Origin: Emergomyces orientalis
Lineage: Eukaryota; Ascomycota; Eurotiomycetes; Onygenales; Ajellomycetaceae
Length of the DNA: 64,000 nt
Direction: 5' to 3'
Assembly (NCBI GenBank): GCA_002110485.1
Contig: MOWL01000067.1
Location: 3,596,001 to 3,660,000 of the forward strand
How positions within the stretch are numbered: the stretch's first letter is position 1; each line of letters opens with the position of its first letter. The translations under genes and the position numbers were made by a program. The notes beneath the pieces are model-generated. The model was not told the origin of the DNA and did no database searches. It saw nothing but the letters and a program-made list of their open reading frames with translations. Shown here one piece after another: positions 20,103-31,511 of the stretch.

Positions 20103-22223
20103 ATGTCGCACTCGAAATGGGAAAAGACAAAAGTGTATTCGAAGCGCGGGTTTGATAAGGCTTGGAATACTATTGACAAGCTCGGTCCACCGGTAAATCG
20201 CTTTTCAAACAAACTCGGTGCGGAGGCATTCTGGCCCACGACTCTAGATAAGGAAAGTGATAAGGCGGCTCGTATATTGCGCAGTTTCTGTAAAGACGGA
20301 TTCTATACGCAGACTGACCAAGAAAATGAAGAGCCAAACGGGGAAAGTTCGAGTCCAAGCTCAAAGGATAGGGCCGAGGAATGCAAGGATGCAGATGAAG
20401 ACAAGAAGAAGGATGTCATTAACAGGCCAAGGGGGGAACAGAAAGTCATTAAAAAGATACCTTCTGTGGTTATCAAACAGGCTAAGGGCTTGGCAATCTT
20501 TACAACAATGAGAGCTGGCCTTTGGTTTAGTGGAGCTGGAGGTAGTGGAATTCTTGTTGCAAGGGTCAAGGAAACGGGCGAGTGGAGCTCTCCATCGGGG
20601 ATCATGTTGCATACTGCTGGGCTTGGATTTCTGGCTGGCGTGGATATCTACGATTGTGTGGCTGTCATCAATACTTACGAGGCTTTGGAGGCTTTCAAAG
20701 CGGTACGATGTACACTTGGAGGAGAAGTCAGTGCTGCTGCTGGCCCGTTTGGTGTAGGAGGTGTAATGGATTCTGCAGTACACAAACGGCGGGCTCCAGT
20801 GTGGACATATTTGAAGAGCCGGGGATTGTATGCGGGTGTTCAAGTAGATGGGACGATCATCATTGAGAGGAGCGATGAAAACGAGCGTTTCTACGGCGAA
20901 AGAATCCCTGTGGCTGATATTTTGGCGGGTAAAGCAAAGCATCCACCAGCCTCGATTAGGACATTGATGCAGACGATAAAGGCAGCTCAAGGTGACACGG
21001 ATGTGGATGAAACTCTGCTTCCACCTCCAGGGGAGGCGCCCGGAGATGCTGATGTCGAAACCGATATGTTCGGTGTACCCCCCCTTGACGACCCGGACCC
21101 TTTTGGCGTTAAAGCATTAGAAAGGGAGGGCGTAACAATCCGAGAAGCTGGAACTAAACGTGTAGTCAGTGTTGATATGTTTGAATTCCGGCCTAGTCCG
21201 ACGAGCCCTTTATATAACCGTTTCTCGCCAGTGAGTGTGGACAGCTCCCCGAGAGCCAGTTGGCGGACCAGCGTCCAGAGTACTGCCAGCGTCGATAGAG
21301 CCACCCAAACGGACGACTTCGTCGAGGACCAACCGCCAACTGCTCCAACATCAATCAGTCGCTCTTCGTCAGAGAGCTTTAAAGTTATACCCTTGGCGAA
21401 TCGCCATCCCTCGGAGGGGGACACCTCCTCCAGAACCGAATGCACAACACCTTCACCGAAGACTAACCCGTCCATCCCGCAAAGATCTTTCATTATCCAA
21501 GACCAAACTATCCCTATGGACCCGAGCCAGGGTCGTCCTACCAGCCCTTCTTTCGCACGTGCTCGCCTCGTTACCATTGCTAAACGCATACCTCCCCCAG
21601 TACCGCCTCGGCATACCGCGCGTATCGCATCGATCAGCGAACCTAGTCCTGGAACGTTAGAAGAAGAAACAGAATCCCCAATTGGAAGTTTCGATGAGGA
21701 TATTAAGGTCTTTGAAGTACATGACAGTAGCAAGGGCAGCCAATGTACGAAGACTAACTCTGTTGAGGATGGGTCATCAAGTGAAGACGATGATTCCTTG
21801 AAGAGATACTCGTCGATTAAAGAGTTATTTAAAGAAGATGTAGCCCCCGAAAGACTTCAATCCGCAAAGGAGGAGGAATTATGCGATAAAGGCCGTATTC
21901 AAAGGGGAACCGAATTTCAAGAAAGCAGACCCCCGGAAAAAGTCCTGACCGAAAATTCAGCAAAGTTGTTGGCTGAAGAAGAGGGTGCTTGGGAGGATGC
22001 ATCGCTAAAAGGGGTCGAGCTCATCGAGGAACCATCAGCTAGGGAAGCTGAGTCCGCAGATGAGACAGAATATTCTGCGTCCCCAATCCAGACATTACAA
22101 AATGAGTTTTTGCATGAGGATAAGGAGGAGTTTCATTCTACTGCTACCTCTCCAACTCCCTCCATATATTCCGAAAAGGATAAATACGAAAGTTCGGGAA
22201 TGTGGACAGCGCAAGACACGTAA
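20103..22223 (+). CDS. SYLF-domain (Ysc84/SH3YL1-like) protein with long disordered tail
   Basis: Intronless gene for 706 residues. The N-terminal 300 residues contain a SYLF domain (about residues 115-296), interrupted from the leading segment by an acidic/Ser-rich insert. Characteristic stretches include IKQAKGLAIFTTMRAGLWFSG, GSGILVARV, GEVSAAAGPFGVGG and SRGLYAGVQVDGTIIIER. SYLF domains of yeast Ysc84/Lsb3 and human SH3YL1 bind phosphoinositides and actin and act at endocytic sites. Unlike those proteins, I find no C-terminal SH3 domain; the last 400 residues are low-complexity, rich in Ser, Pro, Glu and Asp, and include a proline cluster PPPVPPRH that could itself be an SH3 ligand. Probably a peripheral membrane or cortical-actin protein. 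The ATG at 20103 is used because the domain-leading WEKTKVYSKRGFDKAWNTID segment begins right there. Confidence 0.87.
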   Translation: MSHSKWEKTKVYSKRGFDKAWNTIDKLGPPVNRFSNKLGAEAFWPTTLDKESDKAARILRSFCKDGFYTQTDQENEEPNGESSSPSSKDRAEECKDADEDKKKDVINRPRGEQKVIKKIPSVVIKQAKGLAIFTTMRAGLWFSGAGGSGILVARVKETGEWSSPSGIMLHTAGLGFLAGVDIYDCVAVINTYEALEAFKAVRCTLGGEVSAAAGPFGVGGVMDSAVHKRRAPVWTYLKSRGLYAGVQVDGTIIIERSDENERFYGERIPVADILAGKAKHPPASIRTLMQTIKAAQGDTDVDETLLPPPGEAPGDADVETDMFGVPPLDDPDPFGVKALEREGVTIREAGTKRVVSVDMFEFRPSPTSPLYNRFSPVSVDSSPRASWRTSVQSTASVDRATQTDDFVEDQPPTAPTSISRSSSESFKVIPLANRHPSEGDTSSRTECTTPSPKTNPSIPQRSFIIQDQTIPMDPSQGRPTSPSFARARLVTIAKRIPPPVPPRHTARIASISEPSPGTLEEETESPIGSFDEDIKVFEVHDSSKGSQCTKTNSVEDGSSSEDDDSLKRYSSIKELFKEDVAPERLQSAKEEELCDKGRIQRGTEFQESRPPEKVLTENSAKLLAEEEGAWEDASLKGVELIEEPSAREAESADETEYSASPIQTLQNEFLHEDKEEFHSTATSPTPSIYSEKDKYESSGMWTAQDT

Positions 22224-23601
22224 AAGGGAAAAAGAGTTTGACGAGATATCCTCAAAATTATTCGCTGGTTTAAGCGATTTTTAGGGTAGACGTAGTTAGC
22301 GCATCTCTTTACAAAGAGTTTTTCAGTTTATTAGGCCTGCTCTCTCTTAGAGCCAGCTTTGTTGTGTATATACGTCTTTCATGTTTCTTGAGCGCCTCAT
22401 TTGTCCAAAACGGGCTCCTGGGTTCAGCCATGTAAATCTATGTTTTTGTTTCCATTCCTTCTGTTTCTTCATCTTAGTGGGTTGGGGAATTTTCACGTCC
22501 AGATATTTTTCCAGGTTGTGTCGATTTCATGATGGCTGAAAGTCGTCGTGGATGAAGTCATAGAATCGAAGGCGGGATTAGTTAAAATCTAGTTGGAGCA
22601 TTTCCAGTGATAATAAATAGACCTAGGGCTAGGTATGTTATGCCATAAATTCTCCTATCTCCAGCTCCAAGTTCCCCACGGGAACCAATTCTATACCCAC
22701 AATTGCTCCTGACCAGTGGAAGCAATCGATATGTTTCTGAGGGGGAAGACAATTCTTGCGTTGTCCTACCCAACGAACAAAGTTGGATCAATCCTGTATC
22801 GTTAGTTAACCAGGAGAAGATTCTTGGGCATAGTGACGGAGGACCAGAGAATGGCTGGATAACTGGATATGGGGGGAATGAGCCTCCACAGATGGACATA
22901 TTAGATTGGTGCACACGAAGACTACCGAACCCTCAACGTTGATATAGTAGTTTTGTCAGATGTTTTGGTCAGATGGCGGTGGTATTTCCTCAGGCATCCC
23001 AAGGTGTTTCTGCCTGGAGCGATATCACGTGGCTTCGTGTTTTGTCTGGAGATCACGTGGATGCAGCCCGCCTCGGCGTGTTGTTGCCTTGCATTATCTG
23101 GATAGCTGGAGAGAAAACACCTAGGCCGTGGTCGAGTTTGCAACAATTAACGTGGAGAATCCTAATCTGTAATCGTGGCACCACGTCGCCGAAACTGTTA
23201 ATCACCGCTTCTGCCTGGCCAAAAGCCTATTGATGCGCAGGAGTCTTCGAACTGCTCTCTACTATGATGGGAGGTTGAGGTCGGAGCTTGAGACCACATT
23301 GCCGATTAGCTCAGGGGGTGTCGTTTGCTGGGCCAATCACTAGGACGCTGCCGCCTGGGCTCAGCTGTTGTGGGCCACGACGGTCACTTTTTAACGTTCA
23401 AACATGCCAGCCAGCGGAAAACCATAAATAAGAAGCAACCAAGAAGAAGGTTCTCAGGGGTGCTGTTTAAAAGGGCCATCGTGCGACCCTGCGGAGTAGA
23501 GTCATTATTTATTTTTTAAGACCGCGCGCCCTTCAGCCTTCCTTGATTTTGGTTTCAGTTACTGTCCTTGTTCCTCTCTACCCTCTCGGAATTTGGTTGA
23601 A
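22224..23601. other. Intergenic region upstream of the PARP gene
   Basis: No gene seen. Two CACGTG palindromes at 23026-23031 and 23054-23059 are 28 bp apart, about 550 bp upstream of the PARP start. A tRNA-like D-arm string near 23301 is not part of a tRNA. Confidence 0.5.
23026..23059 (+). promoter_or_regulatory. Pair of CACGTG E-boxes
   Basis: Two exact CACGTG palindromes (23026-23031 and 23054-23059), each preceded by AT and followed by G, lie in the same orientation with 28-bp spacing, close to three turns of the helix. They could be a tandem bHLH binding site for the PARP promoter; function not shown. Confidence 0.35.
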
Positions 23602-26219
23602 ATGGCGTCCCCATTCAAAAACCACATCATCGCCCTCAGTGGCACATTTCCCATGCATAAACAAGGTGTGTTTTTTGAAGCTGGGACACCTAAATGAAAC
23701 CACCCCAGAAATAAAGAAGACGGAAATGATTGACCATTGGCCTTCTGCCCCCGAAGATGCTAACCAGTCGATAGCCACTCTCATAAACAAAATTGAGTCT
23801 GGTGGTGGCATTTACACTTCAACAATAGACGATACATGCACGCATCTTGTGACTACCCAAAAGGACGTAGATGACAATAAACCAAAGTGTGAGCAATCTG
23901 TCCCTTTTATTATTCGCTTTATATCCTCCAATTGCCGTTCTACGTCTTTATTTGGTCATGCATTGGGACTTTGATGATTTTCGATCATGTTGAATTGCCC
24001 GAGAGGTCATAATACGGTATTTGGTATATCGCCTGTTGCTAACGATACATTAGGCAAAAAAGCTGCTTCGATCAACGGCATAAAAATCGTCTCCTGTAAC
24101 TGGCTTCTGGACTCAGTGGCAGACGGCAAACCAGCTTCAGAAGCCCCTTATCTCTTGACGGCAACCACCTCGCCCGTTCCAGCCACTAATGGCAGGCCTG
24201 TCAGGTCATCCAGAACCAAACAGCAGCCCAGTAGTACCAATGCCAATGTCAGTGTGGGCGATGATGAAGATGATCAGCCTGCCAAAGATACGAAACCCTC
24301 CAAAGGCAAAACACAAGCGGCCAATTCAAAGACCAAACGGCCGATAGCGGCAGACGATGATGAAGATGATGCCACCTCAGCCAAGTCCCAGGATGAGCCC
24401 CCAGTGAAGAAGCAAAAGGATGCCCAGAAGGCATCCTCTCCAACTATAAAGGTGCCCGTCGATGAAAGGTCACCCTACCACGGTAAGTACCCTTCTATTC
24501 CAGGAAGTGACCTCACGGGCATTAAATAGGCAGACTAATACCTCATCTAGGGACTCATGAAGTCTTCATTGAACAAGACGGACTCATCTACGACGCGGCA
24601 TTGAACCAAACTAATGCCAGTCACAATAACAACAAATTCTATTTCATTCAGCTGCTAGTGAACCAAACTTCCGGAAAATACACCACATGGACACGGTGGG
24701 GTCGAGTTGGCGAAAACGGGCAAAGTGCTGCGTTCCCTGGGCTGACCCTAGACCAGGCGAAAGATGTATTTGACAAAAAATTTAAAGGCAAGACTGGCCT
24801 TTCCTGGAGTAATCGACTCGGCGCACCTAGAGCTGGAAAATATACCTTTATCGAGAGGAATTACGAGGACGATTCAGAAGACGAGGATGAAGGCGAAAAG
24901 AAAAACAATAAAAAGGTTAAGGAAGACGTGGAAGAAGTGAAGATGGCTGAATGCACATTGTCGCAGCCCGTCCAGGAACTTGTTGGCCTTATCTTTAACC
25001 AACAGCATATGCTTTCAACAATGGCTAGTATGTCATACGACGCAAAGAAACTACCCTTGGGCAAGCTAAGCAAACGGACTCTCATGTCGGGATTCGAGGT
25101 TTTGAAGGACCTTTCAGAATTGGTCGCGAACCCGACGATTTCCATGCAAAAACATGGTCGACCGTTTGGCTTCGCGGCAGAACTCCTGAGCAACCAATAC
25201 TTTACGCTCATTCCTCACGTATTCGGACGCACTCGGCCTCCTGTTATTGGCTCTCTGGACCTGATCAAGCGCGAAGTCGAGCTCCTCGAAACTTTGACCG
25301 ACATGGAGATCGCGAACGAGATCATGAAACATGCCAAGGCCTCTGAAACTGGTCTCCATCATCTTGATGTTCAATTTTCAGGCCTTGGTCTGGAGGAAAT
25401 GACACCACGTGCGTACTGGAAGGCTGTTCCTGACTTTCCCTTTAATCTCCACAGTGCTAACGGCTTGTTTATTCATCCAGTGAGCTCAACTACAACAGAA
25501 TACAAGGAATTAGAAGACTACCTCTTGAAAAGTCATGGCCAGACTCACAGCATCAGATACAAAGTAAACCACCCCCCCGGTCGGAGCCCAAACCCTAGAG
25601 AGGAAGAAAGATAAAATAGACCCCAAGCTAACAACATCCTCAGCTGAAACATATTTTCCGCGTTGAACGTCTTGGCGAAAAGCAGCGTTTCGAAGCCTCC
25701 CCTTTTGCAAACTTACCAAACAGCAACCGCCGTCTCCTCTGGCACGGCTCCCGCAGCACCAACTACGGAGGCATCCTTAGCCAAGGTCTCAGAATCGCAC
25801 CGCCCGAAGCCCCGGTGACCGGTTACATGTTCGGCAAAGGCGTCTACTTCGCCGACATTTCCAGCAAATCCGCCAACTACTGCTGCTCGTACAGCAGCGG
25901 CAACATTGGTATTTTGATGCTGTGCGATGTCGAGTTGGGAGATCCAATGCTAGAACTTGTCGACAGCGACTACCATGCTGGTGAGAATGCGAAGAAGCAG
26001 GGAAGTCTGTCTACGCTAGGTAAAGGCCAGACAATCCCGCAGGGATGGAAGGATGCGAATTGTGTGAACGAGGATCTTAAGGGGGCTCTTATGCCGGATG
26101 TTTCGGCTCCGCCGAAGCTGCTAGATGATACGGATGCTTGGCTGCAGTATAATGAGTATATCGTTTATGACGTAACCCAGATTCGGGTTAAGTATTTGCT
26201 ATACGTGCATATGAATTGA
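23602..26219 (+). CDS. Poly(ADP-ribose) polymerase (BRCT-WGR-PARP), five exons
   Basis: Encodes about 737 residues of a nuclear DNA-damage-responsive ADP-ribosyltransferase. Exons: 23602-23665, 23757-23888, 24054-24482, 24551-25563, 25644-26219; introns 91, 165, 68 and 80 bp, all in agreeing phase. Domains in order: an N-terminal BRCT region (IIALSGTFP, then THLVTT and IKIVSCNWLLDSV), an acidic/basic linker rich in DDDEDD and Lys, a WGR domain with W258-G259-R260, the helical PARP regulatory domain, and the catalytic domain. The H-Y-E triad is present: His580 (WHGSR), Tyr614 (GKGVYFAD) and Glu717 (NEYIVYD), so polymerising activity is expected. This is the single-PARP layout seen in aspergilli (PrpA). 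The exon 1/2 border (acceptor CCCGAAG at 23756) and the donor after exon 2 are the weakest calls. Confidence 0.92.
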
Positions 26220-26247
26220 GTTATGTATGATGCGGAAGTATCGACTT

Positions 26248-26267
26248 GGGGGGGGGGGGGGGGGGGG
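26248..26267 (+). repeat. G20 homopolymer
   Basis: Twenty consecutive G residues starting 28 bases after the PARP stop codon, likely within the 3' UTR. Length may be affected by sequencing error. Confidence 0.8.
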
Positions 26268-27152
26268 AAGGGTGCATGAGGCCATTTGTGTGGATAGATG
26301 AATCGTGTGAGAGGTTGTAGTTGAGATATACCAAGGAAGACAGCCTTGACATTTAACAACCAGGAGTTTATGGGAATATGCTCTGTCGGATCATCAACAT
26401 TTTTCTCATTTTTTCTTTTCTACAAATTTTAATTCCTTTACATTTCAATTGTATCAAATATCTCGCAAGCCAAGATAACGTACATCCTTTTACAAACGCC
26501 CAAACTCATTTTTATCTCATAATACTAACTGTCAATTATATAGGCACCGTCACGCAGGCAGGGGATACCGGGAGGGGGGGATGTCATCTAAAGCCGCACA
26601 ACAGCGTTGGTGATACTTTGACCAGGGAGCTACTGGCCGTTCGACTAACTTTTTTATCTCGTCGTTTTCATAGTACAGAATTCCTTCGTTATGTTCTCAA
26701 TGCACATGTTAACCATTCATCATGCACTCTTCATCAGTAAAAAGTAGAAGAAGAAAAAACAATTGCATCACCAATCATTCTCATCATCAGTTCTTAGTTA
26801 TTGTCAATGCACAAAAAAAAAGTTCGAATTTCAAAAACTATAAAAGCATCAAAATAAAGTCACACAAAAACATACTCATATTATCACTGCCTGCTACTAT
26901 GCAATTTGCTCTGAAACATATCATGTATCTTTTTGTCTACCGTAATCTTCGATTCACTCCTTGCATTCTTGCCCACAGAGTAAACCCCAATGATTGCTTC
27001 ACAAATATCTTGTGGGAAAGATGCAGATGAAAACCACAATAACAAGCAGACTGAAAAAAAGAGAAGAGAGAAAGAAAAAAGCCTGAAACATTCTCATCCA
27101 CCATGTATGAGGTCACTACAACCACCATTCAGCGCATTTAGCACGAAGAAAG

Positions 27153-27175
27153 AAAAAAAAAAAAAAAAAAAAAAA
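27153..27175 (+). repeat. A23 homopolymer
   Basis: Run of 23 A residues in A/G-rich intergenic sequence, downstream of both convergent genes. Confidence 0.8.
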
Positions 27176-27957
27176 CAATAAAAGCATTAAAAAAACATAA
27201 TGCAAATGTTCTGTTGAAAGAAAAGGAACAGATACGGAGAAAAAGAAAAGAAGCATGAAGGGGAAATAAGACAGCAAAAAAAGGTAAAAAAGAACCAACT
27301 ACTCAAACAAAACTTCTCAAAATACATTCTCATCTTCCCAACGGTGGCTTATCCCACTTCTCCAATTCGCCATGATTCCGGCCTGCGCCGCTTCAGTTTA
27401 TCCTGCTCTAAAAAAAATTCTAAAAAAATTTAAATTTCCAGGAATTTTTAGCCACCACAGTGCTGAAACAGGTCCAGGATCGCGTTCGTCAGCGCAACTA
27501 ACTCCGTGTGTTGAAAACAAGAAAAAAAGGGGGGGAGGGGACAAAAATGATCAAATAAATAAATGAGTAAACTAATGCAAAACATGATTTCCCAAGTCAG
27601 GGTTACTCCAACATAACACCATGTGTTTGAAATGAAAGCAAAGAAGAGAGAAATGGGAAGTAGACGGGGAAGAGTAAAGCCAATGCAGAAAATTGGACCT
27701 GATTTCCAGTCCTGAATTACTCCAATAGAACCCTATGAGAACGGAAAAAAACAAAAAGAGTGGTGATCCAGGAGGGAAAGGAAATTTTGTGAATGTCATG
27801 ACTCGCAAAAAAATAAAAAATAAAAAAAGGAAAATGAAAGTGGCAAAAAGCGCTTGAAATGCACAACAAACGAGAACTGTATGGGGAATGAACAGGAAAG
27901 AGTATGGAAATCAGAATTAAGTGGGAAAGAAACAAGCAAAACAACGCAAAAAAACAG

Positions 27958-30900
27958 TCAAAGGTGAAGGAGGTCGGCATGTTCTCTGTTGCCCATCAAA
28001 CGCCTGAAACGCAATTTTCTCTCTCCAGGCCCGAGCATGCATCTCTCGTCGTCATCCAAAGCCACTTCTGGAAGCCACTCGTTAGGCAGGTCGGGGTAAT
28101 AAGTATCAAGGCGCTCCTCTATATATCGTTTCCTCGTTCGCCCGACACCAAACTCCTGCCCCCACTGACATCGATCGAACTCCATCAATCCGCCAAATGT
28201 ATGGTCCATATTTGCGACCCAGATCCGGCCTCCATCAGGAGTATAATCAGCCCCGCCAATTTCGCCAAAGAAATCATGTACTTGGCGAGTTTGGTAGGTT
28301 TGCGCGTTGACGACTGAGATGCGGTCCGCTGGCTCACACATGAGAAGCGTACGTGGACCACCTCCGACAGGAGAATATCGCAAAGATCGATATCCCGCTA
28401 CGTCAGATTCGATGAACTGAAGTATTCGCCACATACGAGCATCCCAGATGTTAACTGTTCCATCCTGATTGCTGGTTGCAATATGAAGCATATCTGGCGA
28501 CCAAGCGCATGCGAACCCAAAGTCTTGATGACCAGCCAGTGGCTGCACTGGTTTACCAGTTTCACTATCGATTATCCACGCCTCCTTCGCATCGCCGACT
28601 ATAACGCGTAATCGGCCATCCAGTGACGTGTCGGTGCAGTTGATTGCCCGAGCAAACTTGTGGGACTGGACAAATTTGTTAGACTCACAGTCGAGGATTC
28701 GAACATATTGATCGTTCGATGAGATAATTGCCTGAGGGTTGCGACTTGTCCGATGCTTAACAATATCAATATGATTTGTGATTCCGTTTTGGCTTTTAGT
28801 GGTATAGCCCTCCACGGTACTGTGGTCAGTCACATCGCCCCTTATTGCATATTCGCCAGAGAATCCTCCAATTACAGTGACACCGTGCTTGGCTTTCATA
28901 GTTGAAATCTTCACTGGCTCAAAAAAAGTCGCTGACTTGGATGGATTAGAGAGGTCAATCAGGCAATTCTTTTCGTTGTGAAACGGTGTTGCAGAGTAAA
29001 CTTTTGACCGATGAGCATATTGCACGGTATTCGACGATGTCACGGACATAAGATTGCGGAGTTGAAAATGCGACATTGATGCCTTGTGTTTTGTATACAT
29101 TGTTTTTGCCTTGAAGAATTCTTCCGTCTGTGGTAACCGCTTCGAATACTAAATAATAGGTTAGTGATTTATTCCAAATAGAGTAAAAAGAAATTAAAAC
29201 TTGCCCCATGCGGGTTAAACACCAAATTACGGTAGCCTTTATACCAGCTATCGCGAAGCATCCTAGCGTCCGACCTCCGAACATTCATCTTTTTCCACCA
29301 AGGGATTTTCTGAATATCGTAGACCTTGAATTGGTGGTTCTCGGGGCGCGATATCTTCTGAGGTCGCGGCCAATACGAGACGTCCGCTGCTGCGTCCGAA
29401 ATTGGAACATGAGGGCGATCCTTCAAGGGTAGCTGCTCGGCCGGTATTTTGGATCGAATAAGCCATTGCTTAATGAACATATCGATCGTAAGGTTCTTTT
29501 CGAACGCTGGAAATTCAAGTCCGTCAGCAAGAGTGTATGTATGGCCTTCGCATGGGGCGAGAGGGTTCGCAAGAAGAGTGCTTGCAATATGGGCACTGAA
29601 ATATTTTAAAACCAAAGACGGAGGGACGAAGTATATTGACTCTTCAGAGGGGCCGTGTATGAAAGCATACTGCTCCTCAGTTAAAAGTCCTCCAGGGCGT
29701 GTGACTGCAGCAACTCTCCGACTGGGTGGAGTGACTGAAGGAGACGCTGAAGTCCTGGGCCAGGGAAGCGGCTGACAAAATACAAAGTGTGGAGAATCTT
29801 GAGTATGATCATGAGGCTTCAAAAAAGCGTCAGTCATTTCAAGGCCAGAAAGAAAGGTAATTGTGGTGTCATTGACGAAAAGGGCATTATGGGTATCACG
29901 AAATATGAAGATTCCTTTAGACGAGTGTGGGAAAATTGAAAATTGAGAAAAGAAATTCGACACCGCTTGCAACATGATGCTATCAGCGTTCGGGTAAAAT
30001 TCTCGGGTTGGGTTGATAAAAGGGCCAGACGAATATTTAAAAGATTTCATGTTATCAAATGCACGATGGATGATTTTTTGGGCCATTCCAAGGATTTGGA
30101 TATTAAAAGGAAAAAACAACGTAAAAGGCGGGCTAATAAAATGGGAATCCATACTTTCTGTTTGTGTAAATGTCCCTAAATCGAGGTGATCGTCATCATT
30201 CGCGTCTGTATTGAAGGTAAAATTTTGGCCAGTAATGTTGTCGAAGTTCGTAAAAGACAGAGGTTGAGAACGCCCACCAGCAGTAGAGTTTTGAACCTGG
30301 CCTTGATGAGACCCACTATCATGTAAATCGCTGCCGAAAGTAAACCTTGGGTTGCTGTATTCAGCAGGATCACACCATGATAATTCATCATCAGTGATGT
30401 AAAACTTCTCGGTATCGTTTATCTCCGAGCAAGAGTCGTCGCACACACTTCTCGTGCTGCTGAAGGTAGAAGGCACCCCGGGCAATCTGTCATAAGAGAA
30501 GTGGGCTAGGTCAGAATCTTCAATAAGGTTGCTGCGAAAAATCGGGTTTCCCTCGTCGTCATAATCGCCGTAATCATAATCCTCGTAGTATTGCTCGCCC
30601 GTAATGGAAGCCATGTCCTCATCATCATCATCATCATCATCAGTGGTTTCTAGAACGTGAGAAAAGGCTCCTGGGTGGGATGGGCCGGTACCATCGCCAA
30701 TGGAATGAGCAACGGAAGAGATGACAGTGCCGGTGTCCGTTGTGAAGAAAGATATCATGCCATTTTGGGAGTTGAAAATTGGTGGACCCGCAGGATTAGA
30801 ATTGCTAGTAGCAGGATATATAACTTCTGCATCCTCATTTCCGATACCAGCAGGTGCAAGAGAAGCCAGATCTAATAGAGGATATGTTTGGCCAGAAGTA

Positions 30901-31322
30901 GAAAGCTGAACCTGCTGAAAACCCGAATTTTCGGACTCAGTAGTGTCTTGTTGAGATCCATGCTGAGTGACAGAAGCAGAATGCGGCACTGGTTCTAAGC
31001 CTTGGGAGCGTTCGTGAGTGTCGTAGACCGCCGCTCTGGAACTACCCGAACTGTGAGGCAGGCTATTTAAAGAGGCAAGGCCGTCCAAAACTCTAAACGA
31101 GTCAACACTATGTGAGAATGATGTTGGTTCACCGAGGATTGCGCCTGCCGACAAGTTTCGATTTGGGTTAGAATGCGCTTCCTGCTGATCCATAGTTGTT
31201 GGTCGACTGGCTAGGCTGTCTTGCTTGTTGCCCTCCGTGAGAGGCGGGTCAGTCATTATTTCCGTAGCCTGCACAAGAGAGGAGTTTATTTCATCATAAA
31301 ATGCGTCGCTTGGGTCGACCAT
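27958..31322 (-). CDS. Large WD40-repeat protein with acidic disordered N-terminus, GC-AG intron
   Basis: Encodes about 1102 residues. Exon 1 (31322-29205) begins at an ATG and carries a long low-complexity acidic/Ser-rich region, including an Asp tract from a CAT-type microsatellite near 30620-30642. It ends in the conserved block RRSDARMLRDSWYKGYRN..FNPHG. Exon 2 (29148-27958) resumes with YSKRLPQTEEFFKAKTMYTK and then WD40 blades, the clearest being GFACAWSPDMLHIATSNQD and NIWDARMW. The 56-bp intron has a GCAAGT donor preceded by GG, a CACTAAC branch and a TTTAG acceptor; no GT donor joins the two frames. This two-part layout matches uncharacterised fungal WD repeat proteins I recall. It is probably a scaffold protein; partners are unknown. 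A same-frame upstream ORF ends 9 bases before the start. Confidence 0.85.
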
Positions 31323-31331
31323 TATGATGAT

Positions 31332-31511
31332 TTAACGGGGTAGACGGGCCGCTACGAAGAGTTTCTCTAGAAACCGCCGGTTCTCATTGAGCAAATCGTC
31401 GAGATGGAAAACTCTCGCGTATGTTTTGGCGAAGATGTGGGCGGGTAAATGGTCCTTAGAAAAAATGAATAAAGAAATCCATGTAACAAGTTTACCCCTG
31501 GTACGCGCCAT
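31332..31511 (-). other. Upstream ORF of the WD40 gene (59 codons)
   Basis: An ATG at 31511 opens 59 codons that stop at TAA (31334-31332), 9 bases before the WD40 start and in the same frame. The C-terminal part (HLDDLLNENRRFLEKLF) looks like an amphipathic helix. It may be a translation-control uORF, an exon of a longer protein, or chance. Confidence 0.35.

Larger units (their letters stand above)
26220..27957. other. A-rich intergenic region between convergent PARP and WD40 genes
   Basis: No gene seen; the region holds the two 3' ends. Besides the G20 run it contains an A23 tract at 27153-27175 and a degenerate direct repeat (27585-27625 and 27700-27738). Confidence 0.55.

Noticed and set aside
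20987..21733. 248-codon minus-strand frame opposite the SYLF gene
   Set aside because: Shadow of the low-complexity Ser/Pro-rich coding region on the plus strand.
23301..23370. tRNA-like GATTAGCTCAGGGGG string
   Set aside because: It resembles a D-arm, but no matching acceptor stem, anticodon arm or GGTTCGA T-arm follows.
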